Positions 25,926-34,734 are shown, numbered from the stretch's first letter. The stretch: DNA of 64,000 nt from Tyzzerella sp. (GCA_017465565.1 JAFTWA010000012.1:1-64000); one strand, 5' to 3'. Notes: generated by a model from the sequence alone, not told the origin. Numbers and translations are program-made.

Positions 25926-27101
25926 CTAACCTCCTGATGTGGATGCCACCACCGCAATTGTCAACAAAAACAGTACACTTGTCGTCAATATAATTTTCAA
26001 AAGCATTTTACTTCCATCTGCCATGCTTCCCACGCAGTTTACCATCCGTTTATCTGAAATTGGCTGAATGAGAGCTGTAATCAGCTGATACATGAGCGCC
26101 GTGACTGCCATCTGTACAATCGGTGTAAGGCAGATTACGAGGCAAACAACCATACCTGCCACCCCGATTCCATTTTTGATTAAAACAGCTGTGCCAAGCA
26201 CCACCTCTGTCACGCCGCCAATGGCATCTCCAATCAGCGGAATGGATTCCCCGCCTCTGGTTAAAACACTTCTCTTTACGGAGTCAATCGCAGGACTAAG
26301 AAGCCCCTGTATCACGTTCAGCCCTACTACACCTGCAAGGAGGGTTTTTAGCGACCAGGATACAATTGTTTCCAAGAGCTCCGCAAACTTGGATAAATGG
26401 ATTTCTGTAGATAATTCACTTAAAATACGAATCACCATATATATCTGTGTAATTGGCAGAAGAAAACTCAAAATCAAAAGCTCAATGATATAAATTAATA
26501 TCAGTACAATATGATAAAAGGACACGGAGGTCGCACTTCCTGTGGCTAAAGCTACCGCGAGAAAATAAACAGGTCCTAGAACCTCCATAAAACCAGTCAG
26601 CTGCTCAATATTTTCCGAGGCAGATGTGACCAGGATCCGGAAATTATTCAGGCAAATCGTAATCAGCAGCATATAAAGCATGGAAAAACTAATTTCTGCA
26701 ACCTGCGTACTTTTAAACATCCCCGAAAAATTTGCAAACAGGGCCGCAACAATTACAATCAACAGAATATGAATGATGCCAGAGCGGCTTGCCCGCATTT
26801 CATAGGAAATCTGGTCTGAAATCATATCTAAGATTAAATTTAAGGAAAACTCTACCTCACCACTGATTAATCCGATAACGGTATCTTTAAAATTCAATTT
26901 TTCGTCCGGGAAGATTTCTTTCATCATGTCTTCAATTTCGGAAAAATCAAACTGCTCCATCCACTCTGTCTGAAGCTCTTCCTGGGACTCCTCCGACTGT
27001 ACCTCATTTGCCTGTGTTTCTGCCGCCTCCACTTCTGTCATCTGCACCATTATCGTAAAAAAGAGATACCCTATAGCCAGCAATATTTTTAGTTTTCTCA
27101 T
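25926..27101 (-). CDS. spoIIIAE: Stage III sporulation protein AE
   Basis: The 391-residue polytopic membrane protein has a signal-like N-terminus, an acidic segment (about 30-75) and about eight helices with GVVGLNVIQGLLSPAIDSVK and RGGESIPLIGDAIGG, typical of SpoIIIAE. It is the largest membrane component of the mother-cell side of the SpoIIIA-SpoIIQ complex. Start and preceding stop overlap by four bases. Confidence 0.94.
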   Translation of the reverse strand: MRKLKILLAIGYLFFTIMVQMTEVEAAETQANEVQSEESQEELQTEWMEQFDFSEIEDMMKEIFPDEKLNFKDTVIGLISGEVEFSLNLILDMISDQISYEMRASRSGIIHILLIVIVAALFANFSGMFKSTQVAEISFSMLYMLLITICLNNFRILVTSASENIEQLTGFMEVLGPVYFLAVALATGSATSVSFYHIVLILIYIIELLILSFLLPITQIYMVIRILSELSTEIHLSKFAELLETIVSWSLKTLLAGVVGLNVIQGLLSPAIDSVKRSVLTRGGESIPLIGDAIGGVTEVVLGTAVLIKNGIGVAGMVVCLVICLTPIVQMAVTALMYQLITALIQPISDKRMVNCVGSMADGSKMLLKIILTTSVLFLLTIAVVASTSGG

Positions 27102-27484
27102 GTCAGGAACTCCTGAATGGTCTTAAGAAGCGTCAGCAGAATCGGCATACTGAGAACCAGAATCGTAATTTTTGCAAACATCTCAATCTGTGTTGCTATG
27201 GTCTGATAGCCTGCATCCTTACATATTCCAGAAGAAAATTCCGCCAAATAAGTGATTCCAAGCATTTTCAAAAGAGTTCCAATATACGTCATATCAATTT
27301 GTATATATTCCCCGATTTCCCGGACCGTAAGAACCAAGGTTTCTAAATGCCCAAGGATGCTAAAGAAAACCAAGATGCTGATGCCTATGCATATGTAGAC
27401 CGCCGCCTCTGCCTTTGCCTGCTTTAACTGAATTGCAAGTAATACTCCGACAACACCTAGAATTCCAATCTGAATAATACTCAT
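27098..27484 (-). CDS. spoIIIAD: Stage III sporulation protein AD
   Basis: A 128-residue protein with four membrane helices, including YLAEFSSGICKDAGYQTIAT and QIEMFAKITILV, the conserved SpoIIIAD block. It works with SpoIIIAC as a small membrane subunit of the channel. It begins ten bases after spoIIIAC. Confidence 0.94.
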   Translation of the reverse strand: MSIIQIGILGVVGVLLAIQLKQAKAEAAVYICIGISILVFFSILGHLETLVLTVREIGEYIQIDMTYIGTLLKMLGITYLAEFSSGICKDAGYQTIATQIEMFAKITILVLSMPILLTLLKTIQEFLT

Positions 27485-27494
27485 GCTTCACCTC

Positions 27495-27689
27495 TTATAG
27501 TTCAAACAAACGCTGTATTTCCTCAAACAGCTCATATATGTATGGAAGAATCCAGAACAGAACCAGAATGAGCCCCGCAAAGCTTGTGAGAAAGGCTTGT
27601 TCTTCGCGTCCACTATGCTTTAAAACCTGACTTAAGATCGATACTAATATTCCCACTGCTGCAATTTTAAAAATCAGATTAATCTCCAT
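27495..27689 (-). CDS. spoIIIAC: Stage III sporulation protein AC
   Basis: The 64-residue protein has two membrane helices and the conserved LSQVLKHSGREEQAFLTSFA loop between them. Length is typical for SpoIIIAC. It lies between spoIIIAB and spoIIIAD in the usual order. Confidence 0.95.
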   Translation of the reverse strand: MEINLIFKIAAVGILVSILSQVLKHSGREEQAFLTSFAGLILVLFWILPYIYELFEEIQRLFEL

Positions 27690-27702
27690 GTCTCCTCCTA
27701 AA

Positions 27703-28203
27703 TTAGAGCAATAGAATCACGAGAAAAATACCTCCCATAATCCCCATGCTCTGGCATAATTTCCTTTTGGTTTGATATTCCTCTCGTGTGTTTTTGATAT
27801 TGTATTCAAGCTGTTCAATGTATAAACCAATGCTTTCGATGTACTCTAGGTTTTTGCCTAAGTTTTTCAGTTCTTCCTTCTCCTCTTTTTTCAAATAGGT
27901 GTTGCCTAAAGCCTGCTCTATAGAGTCACACCAGATTTCATAGAATGTGCCTGTCCCTTTTTCTTCTAGACTTTTACATAAACCTGTTATCCACGCTCCT
28001 AATTCTCCTTGTGTTTTCTTTCCTATTTTTCGGAACACTTCTGCAAAAGGAGCTCTTGTGTACTGTAATTCGCTTTTCAATAATACAAATAGTTGTTTTA
28101 GTTCTTCGAGTTCCTTCAGATGACTCTTCAGTTCCAAGCCTTTACAGATTCCCATTCCACTACAAGCGAAAAAAACCAACACACATCCAATTAACTTTTG
28201 CAT
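27703..28203 (-). CDS. spoIIIAB: Stage III sporulation protein AB
   Basis: The 166-residue protein has an N-terminal helix, a helical body with QLFVLLKSELQYTRAPFAEV and a hydrophobic C-terminal anchor (SMGIMGGIFLVILLL). This is the SpoIIIAB architecture, distantly related to GspF-type platform proteins. Its start overlaps the end of spoIIIAA by 13 bases. Confidence 0.94.
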   Translation of the reverse strand: MQKLIGCVLVFFACSGMGICKGLELKSHLKELEELKQLFVLLKSELQYTRAPFAEVFRKIGKKTQGELGAWITGLCKSLEEKGTGTFYEIWCDSIEQALGNTYLKKEEKEELKNLGKNLEYIESIGLYIEQLEYNIKNTREEYQTKRKLCQSMGIMGGIFLVILLL

Positions 28204-29120
28204 GATTTCACTTCCTTATAAATAAGACTGCCCCGCTCATCATAGATTCCTGCAACTTCACCCACATGTTCACCATTGTGGAGGACAATGTACCTTTTAA
28301 AGCAATGCTCTTTTACAAGCTGCTCAAATAGCGGTTTCTTACGAATCTCTTCCATAGACTCCCCATGCACAGTCACCAACATCTTCACACCGCAATGCAT
28401 GGCGTATTTCATGGTTTCGACTTCTTCCATGCCTCCAATCTCATCCACTGCAATTACCTGCGGAGACATGGAGCGTATCAACATTAGCATTCCCTCCACT
28501 TTAGGACAGCCATCCAGCACATCCGTCCGCATTCCCACATTATTCTGTGGAATTCCCTGATAACATCCTGCCAGTTCCGAACGTTCATCGACTACTCCAA
28601 CCGAACAACCTTTCAATAATTTGTTTCCATCTGAAATCTGTCGTACCAAATCCCTTAGAATTGTTGTTTTTCCACAACGTGGCGGCGAAATAATTAATGT
28701 ATGACAGACCTGTTTATTTTGTACTATGTAAGGCAGAATCGAATCTGCGCAATGTAGTATTTCATGAGATATCCTAATGTTTACAGAAGAAATATTTTTC
28801 AAATTCTTCACTTGTCCATTTGCAACCAGCACTTGTCCAGCCATTCCCACACGATGTCCTCCTTCTATTGTGATAAACCCTTGGCGCAATTCATTTTCAT
28901 ACGCATAAAGAGAATAATTGCTGACATACTCTATGATTTCCATCAGCTCCTTTCGCTCTATACTAATTGGCAGTATTATTTCTTCGCTCTTATAAACTGC
29001 AACAACTGGCTGTCCTATCCGCAAACGTATTTCCTGTAGCTGAGACCAATCCAGATGTGCCTTTTCTATTGCTTCTTGTATATTTCTTGTAAGTATTTGC
29101 TTGATGTTCTCACATCTCAT
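28191..29120 (-). CDS. spoIIIAA: Stage III sporulation protein AA, secretion-type ATPase
   Basis: The 309-residue AAA/GspE-like ATPase has Walker A ISPPRCGKTTILRDLVRQ near residue 145 and a Walker B region VIAVDEIGGMEEVETMKYA. It energises the SpoIIIA-SpoIIQ channel during engulfment. It is the first gene of the operon, preceded by GAGGTGAGG and a sigma-E-like promoter. Confidence 0.95.
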   Translation of the reverse strand: MRCENIKQILTRNIQEAIEKAHLDWSQLQEIRLRIGQPVVAVYKSEEIILPISIERKELMEIIEYVSNYSLYAYENELRQGFITIEGGHRVGMAGQVLVANGQVKNLKNISSVNIRISHEILHCADSILPYIVQNKQVCHTLIISPPRCGKTTILRDLVRQISDGNKLLKGCSVGVVDERSELAGCYQGIPQNNVGMRTDVLDGCPKVEGMLMLIRSMSPQVIAVDEIGGMEEVETMKYAMHCGVKMLVTVHGESMEEIRKKPLFEQLVKEHCFKRYIVLHNGEHVGEVAGIYDERGSLIYKEVKSCKS

Positions 29121-29138
29121 CTCCTCACCTCTTTACAC

Positions 29139-29166
29139 AATATATGTACAAGTTATGGAAATATGC
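29139..29166 (-). promoter_or_regulatory. Possible sigma-E promoter of the spoIIIA operon
   Basis: On the minus strand GCATA (29162-29166) and CATATATT (29139-29146) are 15 bases apart, resembling the sigma-E -35 and -10 elements. The inferred start would leave a leader of only about a dozen bases containing the ribosome-binding site. Mother-cell sigma-E control of spoIIIA is established in Bacillus. Confidence 0.35.
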
Positions 29167-29204
29167 AAAAAAACAGAGAGCAAAATGTTCCTTCATTTGC
29201 TCTC
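29167..29204 (-). terminator. Terminator of the lyxose isomerase operon
   Basis: GAGAGCAAA (29176-29184) and TTTGCTCTC (29196-29204) form a nine-base perfect stem. On the minus strand it is followed by a run of seven T's, ending transcription before spoIIIAA. Confidence 0.8.
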
Positions 29205-29235
29205 CTTCATTTCACATATTCAATTACAATCTAAT

Positions 29236-29913
29236 TTATTCTGCCACTGGATATTCGTTGCAAAGCAGACGATATGGTGCTTCGTCTTCTTCAATCTTCG
29301 GAAATCTTCCAACTGGCTCATAGAATCTGTTATCCGTGTTATCATCATTGCACATTGACACTTCTCCAATGAGTACATCCCCTGTGCCTTCTTTGATATC
29401 AAAATCATGATATTGATGCGGCCACAATGTGATGCTTTCACCTGGATGTAATTCTACACCCGTACCTGCTGGCACATAATAAGAGCGGCCATCCATATTC
29501 ACTAATACATCTGTATCGCCAAGTTCCCCATTATCATCATTGTACACATGAATAATAAGTACACCGCCGCCACGGTTGATAATATCCTCTGATTTATTCC
29601 AGTGGAAATGCATTGGTGAATGCTGTCCTTCTTTTAACATAAGGAGCTTTTCAGCATAAACTTTTTTGTATTTTGGATTATGCTGATTTCCATTTCGGAG
29701 TGTGATAAGGGCAAATCCCACCTTGTCAAAATCGCCAAGACCATAGTCTGTTATATCCCATCCAAGCATGTTGTCGCGGATTTCATCATATTCATGTCCT
29801 TTGTCGTTCCATTCTTCTGGTGTCCAGTTACAGAATGGCGGCAGGTTAAAGCCGTTTTCCTTAATTAATTTTTCCATATCTTTGATACATTGATTTACCT
29901 TTGATCTTTTCAT
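29236..29913 (-). CDS. D-lyxose (D-mannose) ketol-isomerase, cupin type
   Basis: A 225-residue protein of the D-lyxose isomerase family (formerly DUF1498). The cupin core includes the metal ligands in HSPMHFHWNKSEDIINRGGG and LWPHQYHDF. Members interconvert D-lyxose and D-xylulose, and D-mannose and D-fructose. It follows a PfkB sugar kinase by about 27 bp, suggesting isomerisation feeding phosphorylation. The ATG at 29913 is used; a GTG just upstream is better spaced from GAGG and could be the true start. Confidence 0.83.
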   Translation of the reverse strand: MKRSKVNQCIKDMEKLIKENGFNLPPFCNWTPEEWNDKGHEYDEIRDNMLGWDITDYGLGDFDKVGFALITLRNGNQHNPKYKKVYAEKLLMLKEGQHSPMHFHWNKSEDIINRGGGVLIIHVYNDDNGELGDTDVLVNMDGRSYYVPAGTGVELHPGESITLWPHQYHDFDIKEGTGDVLIGEVSMCNDDNTDNRFYEPVGRFPKIEEDEAPYRLLCNEYPVAE

Positions 29914-29940
29914 CACTTATTCATCCTCTCTCAATAAATA

Positions 29941-30888
29941 TTATAAACGTGCTGCAATCTCTTCTGGAGTTGGCATGGCTGGTATTGCGCCACGTCGTTC
30001 TACGCAGATGCTTGCCACTGCATTTCCGAAATTCGCGAATGCAGCTGCCTCTATTAAGGATACTTTTTCTGGTTTCATCTTGGTCTCCAACAACATATAT
30101 AAAAATCCACCCCAGAAGGAATCACCTGCACCTGTGGTGTCAACCATATTGGCTTTATAGCCTGGTACTGTCATAGTCCCTTCCTTCGTACATACAAGAG
30201 CACCTTCTGCTCCAAGTGTAACTGCCACGATTTTGACGCCCATGTCAATCAGCTTCTTAGCCGCTCCTTCTGGCTCTTTTATCCCTGTCAAAAGTTCCGT
30301 TTCCTCATCCGAAATTTTCATCACATCCACGTAGGAAATCACAGAACGCATGCCTTCAATGGCAGCCTCTTTGCTATCCCAAAGTGGCGCACGATAATTT
30401 GGATCATAAGAAATAATACATCCCTTTTCTTTTGCGATATCAAGTGCTTTAAATGTGGCGCTCTTCGCAGGCTCTGCTGTGAGCGACAGAGAACCAAGAT
30501 GGAAAATCTTACTGTCTGCGATAATGTCTGCTCTCACTTCTTCTGGTGTAAGGCAAGTGTCTGCTCCCGGCTTACGCGCAAATGAAAAGCTTCTTTCTCC
30601 CGAATCAGATAAGGCAACGAATGCCAATGTTGTAAATACGTTATCATCTTCAATTACACCGTCCACACAGATTTGGTTTTCTTCTAAAACAGATTTCAAG
30701 AATGCTCCGTGCATATCTTTCCCGATTTTTCCGATAAATGCTGTCTTCTTGCCACATTTACTGAGACATGTCAACACATTTGCAGGTGCGCCGCCTGGAT
30801 TCTGTTCAAACACATTCTGTCCTGCCGGTGATTTTCCACATGGCGTGAAATCAATTAAAATCTCTCCTAATGCTGTTACGTCAAACAT
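29941..30888 (-). CDS. PfkB family sugar kinase, probable fructokinase
   Basis: The 315-residue ribokinase-fold enzyme has the N-terminal signature GGAPANVLTCLSKCGKKTAF and IGKIGKDMHG, and the C-terminal catalytic motif VDTTGAGDSFWGGF with the Asp base. The substrate is most likely fructose given the close match to bacterial fructokinases and the neighbouring mannose/lyxose isomerase. It is first in its operon, divergent from an AraC regulator. AAGGAG precedes the start. Confidence 0.85.
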   Translation of the reverse strand: MFDVTALGEILIDFTPCGKSPAGQNVFEQNPGGAPANVLTCLSKCGKKTAFIGKIGKDMHGAFLKSVLEENQICVDGVIEDDNVFTTLAFVALSDSGERSFSFARKPGADTCLTPEEVRADIIADSKIFHLGSLSLTAEPAKSATFKALDIAKEKGCIISYDPNYRAPLWDSKEAAIEGMRSVISYVDVMKISDEETELLTGIKEPEGAAKKLIDMGVKIVAVTLGAEGALVCTKEGTMTVPGYKANMVDTTGAGDSFWGGFLYMLLETKMKPEKVSLIEAAAFANFGNAVASICVERRGAIPAMPTPEEIAARL

Positions 30889-30925
30889 AATTGTCTCCTT
30901 CCGTTTCCTATGTATGTTGATATTT

Positions 30926-30954
30926 ATTTTAGCTTATGATACAATTTCTAACAA
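30926..30954 (-). promoter_or_regulatory. Promoter of the sugar kinase-isomerase operon
   Basis: TTGTTA (30949-30954) and TAAAAT (30926-30931) on the minus strand, 17 bases apart, in the 144-bp gap shared with the divergent AraC-family gene. That gap is the likely binding region of the regulator, but no clear repeat was identified in it. Confidence 0.6.
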
Positions 30955-31032
30955 TGTATTTATTAACTGCTTATTTATATTTTCTTACTATTTTTGTTTT
31001 TAGTTAGGATTATATTATTTGGAGGTTTTTTC

Positions 31033-31806
31033 ATGGAAGTGCTTTATTGTGGATATGATTTCCCTCACGAAAAGGGAGAATTCTGTTTGCGAAATATTTT
31101 TTCTTTTTATTTTATCAGCTGCTTTTCAACACCCTTCCTGTATGAAGTAGGTGGAAATTTTTATAAAGGTAATCCTGGCGACTTTCTTATTACTCCTCCA
31201 GGATGTACTGTGTACCACGGTCCACAGAACAAGGACGAGGCCTTCGCTAACGACTGGATTTACGTGATGGGCGAGGATATTGAAGAATTGCTTCGCAAAT
31301 ATCCTCTGCCACAGAATACTGCCTTTAATATTGATAATTCAAATATTCTGAAAAACTGCATTAAGAAAATCAAGGATGAATTAATGTTCAAAAAAACAGG
31401 ATATGAAGAAATCATATCCTGCTGTCTGACTGACACAATCATTAACATACACCGCCTCTATCAGCGCCAGCATCACTCTGACGCTTCCTTTTCGCGCATT
31501 GAATCTGCCCGTGAGATATTTTTGCGCAACCTCGAAAGAGACTGGACGCTGCAAGAAATGGCTGACCTTAGCGGATATTCTGTCAGCCGCTTCTCTACGC
31601 TGTACACAAGAAGATTCGGACATTCTCCAAAGGCAGACCTCATTGATAATCGCATTGAATTAGCGAAACAAATGCTGAAATACAGCGAGCTATCCATTAC
31701 TGAGATTGCAAAACGCTGCGGGTTTCAATCGATTTATTACTTTTCGAAGTATTTTAAAGCAAATGTCGGTATAGCGCCCAGCGAGTATGCAAAGGATGTA
31801 GAATAA
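31033..31806 (+). CDS. AraC family transcriptional regulator
   Basis: The 257-residue protein has an N-terminal cupin-like ligand domain (ending about residue 130) with GDFLITPPGCTVYHG, and a C-terminal double helix-turn-helix: WTLQEMADLSGYSVSRFSTL and ITEIAKRCGFQSIYYFSKYF, the AraC signature. It is divergent from the kinase-isomerase operon and probably controls it in response to a sugar. The ATG at 31033 follows a perfect GGAGG. Confidence 0.88.
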   Translation: MEVLYCGYDFPHEKGEFCLRNIFSFYFISCFSTPFLYEVGGNFYKGNPGDFLITPPGCTVYHGPQNKDEAFANDWIYVMGEDIEELLRKYPLPQNTAFNIDNSNILKNCIKKIKDELMFKKTGYEEIISCCLTDTIINIHRLYQRQHHSDASFSRIESAREIFLRNLERDWTLQEMADLSGYSVSRFSTLYTRRFGHSPKADLIDNRIELAKQMLKYSELSITEIAKRCGFQSIYYFSKYFKANVGIAPSEYAKDVE

Positions 31807-31831
31807 AAGACGCAGCCGAAACTGCGTCTTT
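31806..31831. terminator. Bidirectional terminator between the AraC gene and pnp
   Basis: AAAGACGCAG (31806-31815) and CTGCGTCTTT (31822-31831) form a perfect 10-bp stem with a six-base loop between two convergent genes. Confidence 0.75.
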
Positions 31832-31841
31832 CCTAGTTATC

Positions 31842-33932
31842 TTATTCTTCCACAACGTCTTTCATTGAGAAGCTGATTCTTCCCATCTTATCTTTTCCAA
31901 GACAAACAACTTTTACTTTGTCTCCTAAAGTAAGGACGTCTTCTACGCGGTTGACTCTTTCTTTTGAAATCTTAGAAATGTGAACCATTCCTTCTTTTCC
32001 TGGTGCAAATTCGATGAATGCGCCGAATTCTTTGATGCTGATTACTTTACCTTCGAATACCATACCAGCTTCGAATTCTGTAACGATTACAGCAATCATC
32101 TTCATAGCTTCTTCCATCTTTTCTGCGTCTACGCCGCAAATTGATACTGCACCTTCGTCTGTGATATCAATCTTAACGCCTGTTTGTTCAATGATAGCGT
32201 TGATTGTCTTACCACGTTGTCCAACAACATCACCGATCTTAGCTGGATCGATTTGCATTTGACGAATCTTTGGAGCATATTGTCCAACTTCTGGACGTGG
32301 CTCTGCGATTGTTTTTGACATAACTTCATCTAAGATGTATGTTCTTGCTTTCTTTGTGCAGGCGATTGCTTCTTCGATGATTGGTCTTGTTAAACCGTGA
32401 ATCTTAATATCCATCTGGATAGCTGTAATACCTTTGTGTGTACCAGCTACCTTGAAGTCCATGTCGCCGAAGAAATCTTCGAGACCTTGGATATCTGTTA
32501 ATACTAAATAGTCATCATCTGTATCGCCTGTTACAAGACCTGCTGAGATACCTGCAACTGCTGCTTTGATTGGAACACCAGCAGCCATAAGTGACATACT
32601 TGATGCACAGATACTAGCCTGTGATGTAGAACCATTTGATTCAAATGTTTCTGATACTGTACGGATTGCATATGGGAATTCCGCTTCACTTGGAAGTACT
32701 GGAACCAATGCTCTCTCAGCCAATGCACCGTGACCGATTTCACGACGTCCTGGTCCTCTTGATGGTTTTGTTTCACCTACTGAGTATGCAGGGAAGTTGT
32801 AGTGATGCATATATCTCTTTGATGTTTCTGCTTCATCTAAACCATCTAATTTTTGAGCCTCTGATAAAGGTCCAAGTGTTGTTACTGTACAGATTTGAGT
32901 TTGTCCACGTGTGAACATTGCGCTGCCGTGAACTCTTGGGATAATATCTGTTTCAGCAGCAAGTGGTCTGATTTGATCAATTGCTCTTCCGTCTGGACGT
33001 TTGTGGTCTTTTAAGATCATCTTACGAACAGTCTTCTTTTCGTATTGATAAATTGCTTCGCCTAATACTGCTAACCATTCTTCGTTTTCCGCAAATGCTT
33101 CTTCTAATTTTGCTGTGATTTGACGGATGTTTTCTTCTCTTACTTGTTTTTCATCTGTAAAAACTGCCACTTCCATTTCTTCTGGAGTAACAATTTCTTT
33201 CATTGCTGCAAATAATTCTTCTGGAACTGCACAGCTTGTGTAAGCGTGTTTTTCTTTTCCACATTCAGCAACGATTGTGTCGATGAATTTGATTACTTCC
33301 TGGTTTACTTCGTGAGCCGCGAAAATAGCTTCAATCATTTTTGCTTCTGGAACTTCATTAGCACCAGCTTCAATCATAATTACTTTTTCTCTTGTAGAAG
33401 CAACTGTAAGTTGTAAATCAGATACTGCTCTTTGAGCTGCATTTGGGTTAAATACAAATTCTCCATCGATTAAACCAACCTGTGTTGTAGATGTTGGACC
33501 GTCGAATGGGATATCTGAAATTGCTACTGCAATTGCTGAACCTAACATTGCTGTAAGTTCTGGTGTACAGTCTGGGTCAACTGCCATTACCATGTTATTT
33601 AATGTAACATCGTTTCTGTAATCTTTTGGGAACAATGGTCTCATTGGTCTGTCGATTACACGTGATGTAAGGATTGCATTTTCAGATGCTTTACCTTCTC
33701 TTTTGTTAAATCCTCCTGGGATTTTACCTACTGCGTATAATTTTTCTTCATATTCTACGCTTAATGGGAAGAAATCGATTCCTTCACGTGGCTTTTCAGA
33801 AGCTGTGGCTGTTGATAATACTACTGTTTCACCGTAGTGCATAAGAACTGCACCGTTTGCCTGAGCTGCTACTCTGCCAATATCTGCGCGAAGAGTTCTT
33901 CCAGCTAATTGCATTTCAAACTTTTTAAACAT
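31842..33932 (-). CDS. pnp: Polynucleotide phosphorylase
   Basis: The 696-residue enzyme contains two RNase PH domains (first about 1-210, second about 300-540) with FFPLSVEYEEKLYAVGKIPG and GPGRREIGHGALAERAL, followed by a KH domain (RQMQIDPAKIGDVVGQRGKT) and an S1 domain at the C-terminus. It degrades RNA 3' to 5' with phosphate. It has its own promoter and a structured 118-base leader. Confidence 0.96.
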   Translation of the reverse strand: MFKKFEMQLAGRTLRADIGRVAAQANGAVLMHYGETVVLSTATASEKPREGIDFFPLSVEYEEKLYAVGKIPGGFNKREGKASENAILTSRVIDRPMRPLFPKDYRNDVTLNNMVMAVDPDCTPELTAMLGSAIAVAISDIPFDGPTSTTQVGLIDGEFVFNPNAAQRAVSDLQLTVASTREKVIMIEAGANEVPEAKMIEAIFAAHEVNQEVIKFIDTIVAECGKEKHAYTSCAVPEELFAAMKEIVTPEEMEVAVFTDEKQVREENIRQITAKLEEAFAENEEWLAVLGEAIYQYEKKTVRKMILKDHKRPDGRAIDQIRPLAAETDIIPRVHGSAMFTRGQTQICTVTTLGPLSEAQKLDGLDEAETSKRYMHHYNFPAYSVGETKPSRGPGRREIGHGALAERALVPVLPSEAEFPYAIRTVSETFESNGSTSQASICASSMSLMAAGVPIKAAVAGISAGLVTGDTDDDYLVLTDIQGLEDFFGDMDFKVAGTHKGITAIQMDIKIHGLTRPIIEEAIACTKKARTYILDEVMSKTIAEPRPEVGQYAPKIRQMQIDPAKIGDVVGQRGKTINAIIEQTGVKIDITDEGAVSICGVDAEKMEEAMKMIAVIVTEFEAGMVFEGKVISIKEFGAFIEFAPGKEGMVHISKISKERVNRVEDVLTLGDKVKVVCLGKDKMGRISFSMKDVVEE

Positions 33933-33976
33933 ATTTTTTCTCCTTTATTAGTCGTTGGACAATTTATTCCGAAACA

Positions 33977-34021
33977 ACTGAAAAATATACTTATGTGATT
34001 GATGTAAATATACTTTTCAGT
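33977..34021 (-). promoter_or_regulatory. Stem-loop in the pnp leader RNA
   Basis: ACTGAAAAATATA (33977-33989) and TATACTTTTCAGT (34009-34021) pair over 13 positions with one mismatch. It lies between the predicted transcription start (about 34050) and the pnp ATG. In E. coli a leader stem of pnp is cut by RNase III and lets PNPase repress its own mRNA; a similar role here is inference. Confidence 0.5.
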
Positions 34022-34056
34022 GGTCTCGGTTCTTTCCATTGCCCACAATCTTGTAT

Positions 34057-34085
34057 ATTATATCACACTTATTTTTTTCTTGCAA
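34057..34085 (-). promoter_or_regulatory. Promoter of pnp
   Basis: TTGCAA (34080-34085) and a perfect TATAAT (34057-34062) on the minus strand with a 17-base spacer. Confidence 0.75.
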
Positions 34086-34097
34086 TTACGAAGTTAA

Positions 34098-34424
34098 TTA
34101 TCTATTAATTTTTTTCATTCTTTTTAATATAGACTGCCAATTCATTCGGTCTTTTAAGACTCTGATAATCGTGACCGTCATATTATCTACGACATAAAAT
34201 ATAAGATATGTCCCCTGTGGCTTATAATAAATATCTAAGCCTTCTATAGTGAAACCTGTATTTTTATATGCTTTTGGAAAAATTTTGAGTTCTTGAATTG
34301 CTTTTTTGATATTACTTGAAAAGTTTTCTGCGTATTCGCGATATTGAAATGCATTTAGAATATGTTTTTTAGTAGATGCAACGTCATGAATCGCATCTTT
34401 TGAGATAACTATTTTATAATCCAT
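34098..34424 (-). CDS. RelE/ParE superfamily toxin
   Basis: A 108-residue protein with the RelE/ParE fold pattern: an N-terminal MDYKIVISKDAIHDVASTKK strand-helix, a central AIQELKIFPKAYKN and C-terminal strands TYLIFYVVDNMTVTIIRVLK. Such toxins cut mRNA at the ribosome or poison gyrase; the family branch cannot be fixed by eye. It begins four bases after the small antitoxin gene. The ATG at 34424 is chosen since the longer frame starts inside the antitoxin and lacks a ribosome-binding site; translation probably depends on coupling. Confidence 0.75.
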   Translation of the reverse strand: MDYKIVISKDAIHDVASTKKHILNAFQYREYAENFSSNIKKAIQELKIFPKAYKNTGFTIEGLDIYYKPQGTYLIFYVVDNMTVTIIRVLKDRMNWQSILKRMKKINR

Positions 34425-34428
34425 AGGC

Positions 34429-34599
34429 TTAAATCTTATCAATCTCACCCCATGCTTCTTCAATAGTATACACATCGCCGTTCTTCATACTTTGTATTCC
34501 CTTTTTCAACTCCGTATATAATGTATGTAAAGCATTTGCTTCCGAACTTTCAAATTCAGAAATATATCTTTTATCAGTGCTTTGTGTTACTAACGTCAT
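34429..34599 (-). CDS. Small antitoxin partner of the RelE/ParE toxin
   Basis: A 56-residue open frame directly upstream of the toxin, beginning MTLVTQSTDKRYISEFESSE and ending EEAWGEIDKI. AAGGG lies about 11 bases before the ATG. The final EAWGEID is reminiscent of the toxin-binding tail of RelB/DUF-type antitoxins. No DNA-binding domain is evident; at 56 residues it is short for an antitoxin. The position upstream of and coupled to a toxin gene is the main support. Confidence 0.65.
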   Translation of the reverse strand: MTLVTQSTDKRYISEFESSEANALHTLYTELKKGIQSMKNGDVYTIEEAWGEIDKI

Positions 34600-34628
34600 T
34601 ATTTCACATCCCTTCTATTTAGTATGTA

Positions 34629-34674
34629 AGAAGGGTACAGACTAGCTATACCCTTCTCTTTTACTATGATTCAA
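34629..34674 (-). promoter_or_regulatory. Possible promoter/operator of the toxin-antitoxin pair
   Basis: On the minus strand TTGAAT (34669-34674) and TATAGC (34645-34650) are 18 bases apart. The inverted repeat AGAAGGGTA/TACCCTTCT (34629-34637 and 34649-34657) overlaps this -10, and another AGAAGGG lies near the antitoxin start. This could be an autoregulatory operator, or a weak terminator of pyk; there is no strong T-run. Confidence 0.4.
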
Positions 34675-34734
34675 TTATAAGAAAAAACTTTTTTCTTTTC
34701 AATATTCTCCTGAGATTTTTTTCTTATTTTTTCC

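Noticed and set aside
34680-34734. A/T palindrome AAGAAAAAA/TTTTTTCTT after pyk
   Set aside because: The arms abut with almost no loop and have no G-C pairs, so it is a poor terminator.
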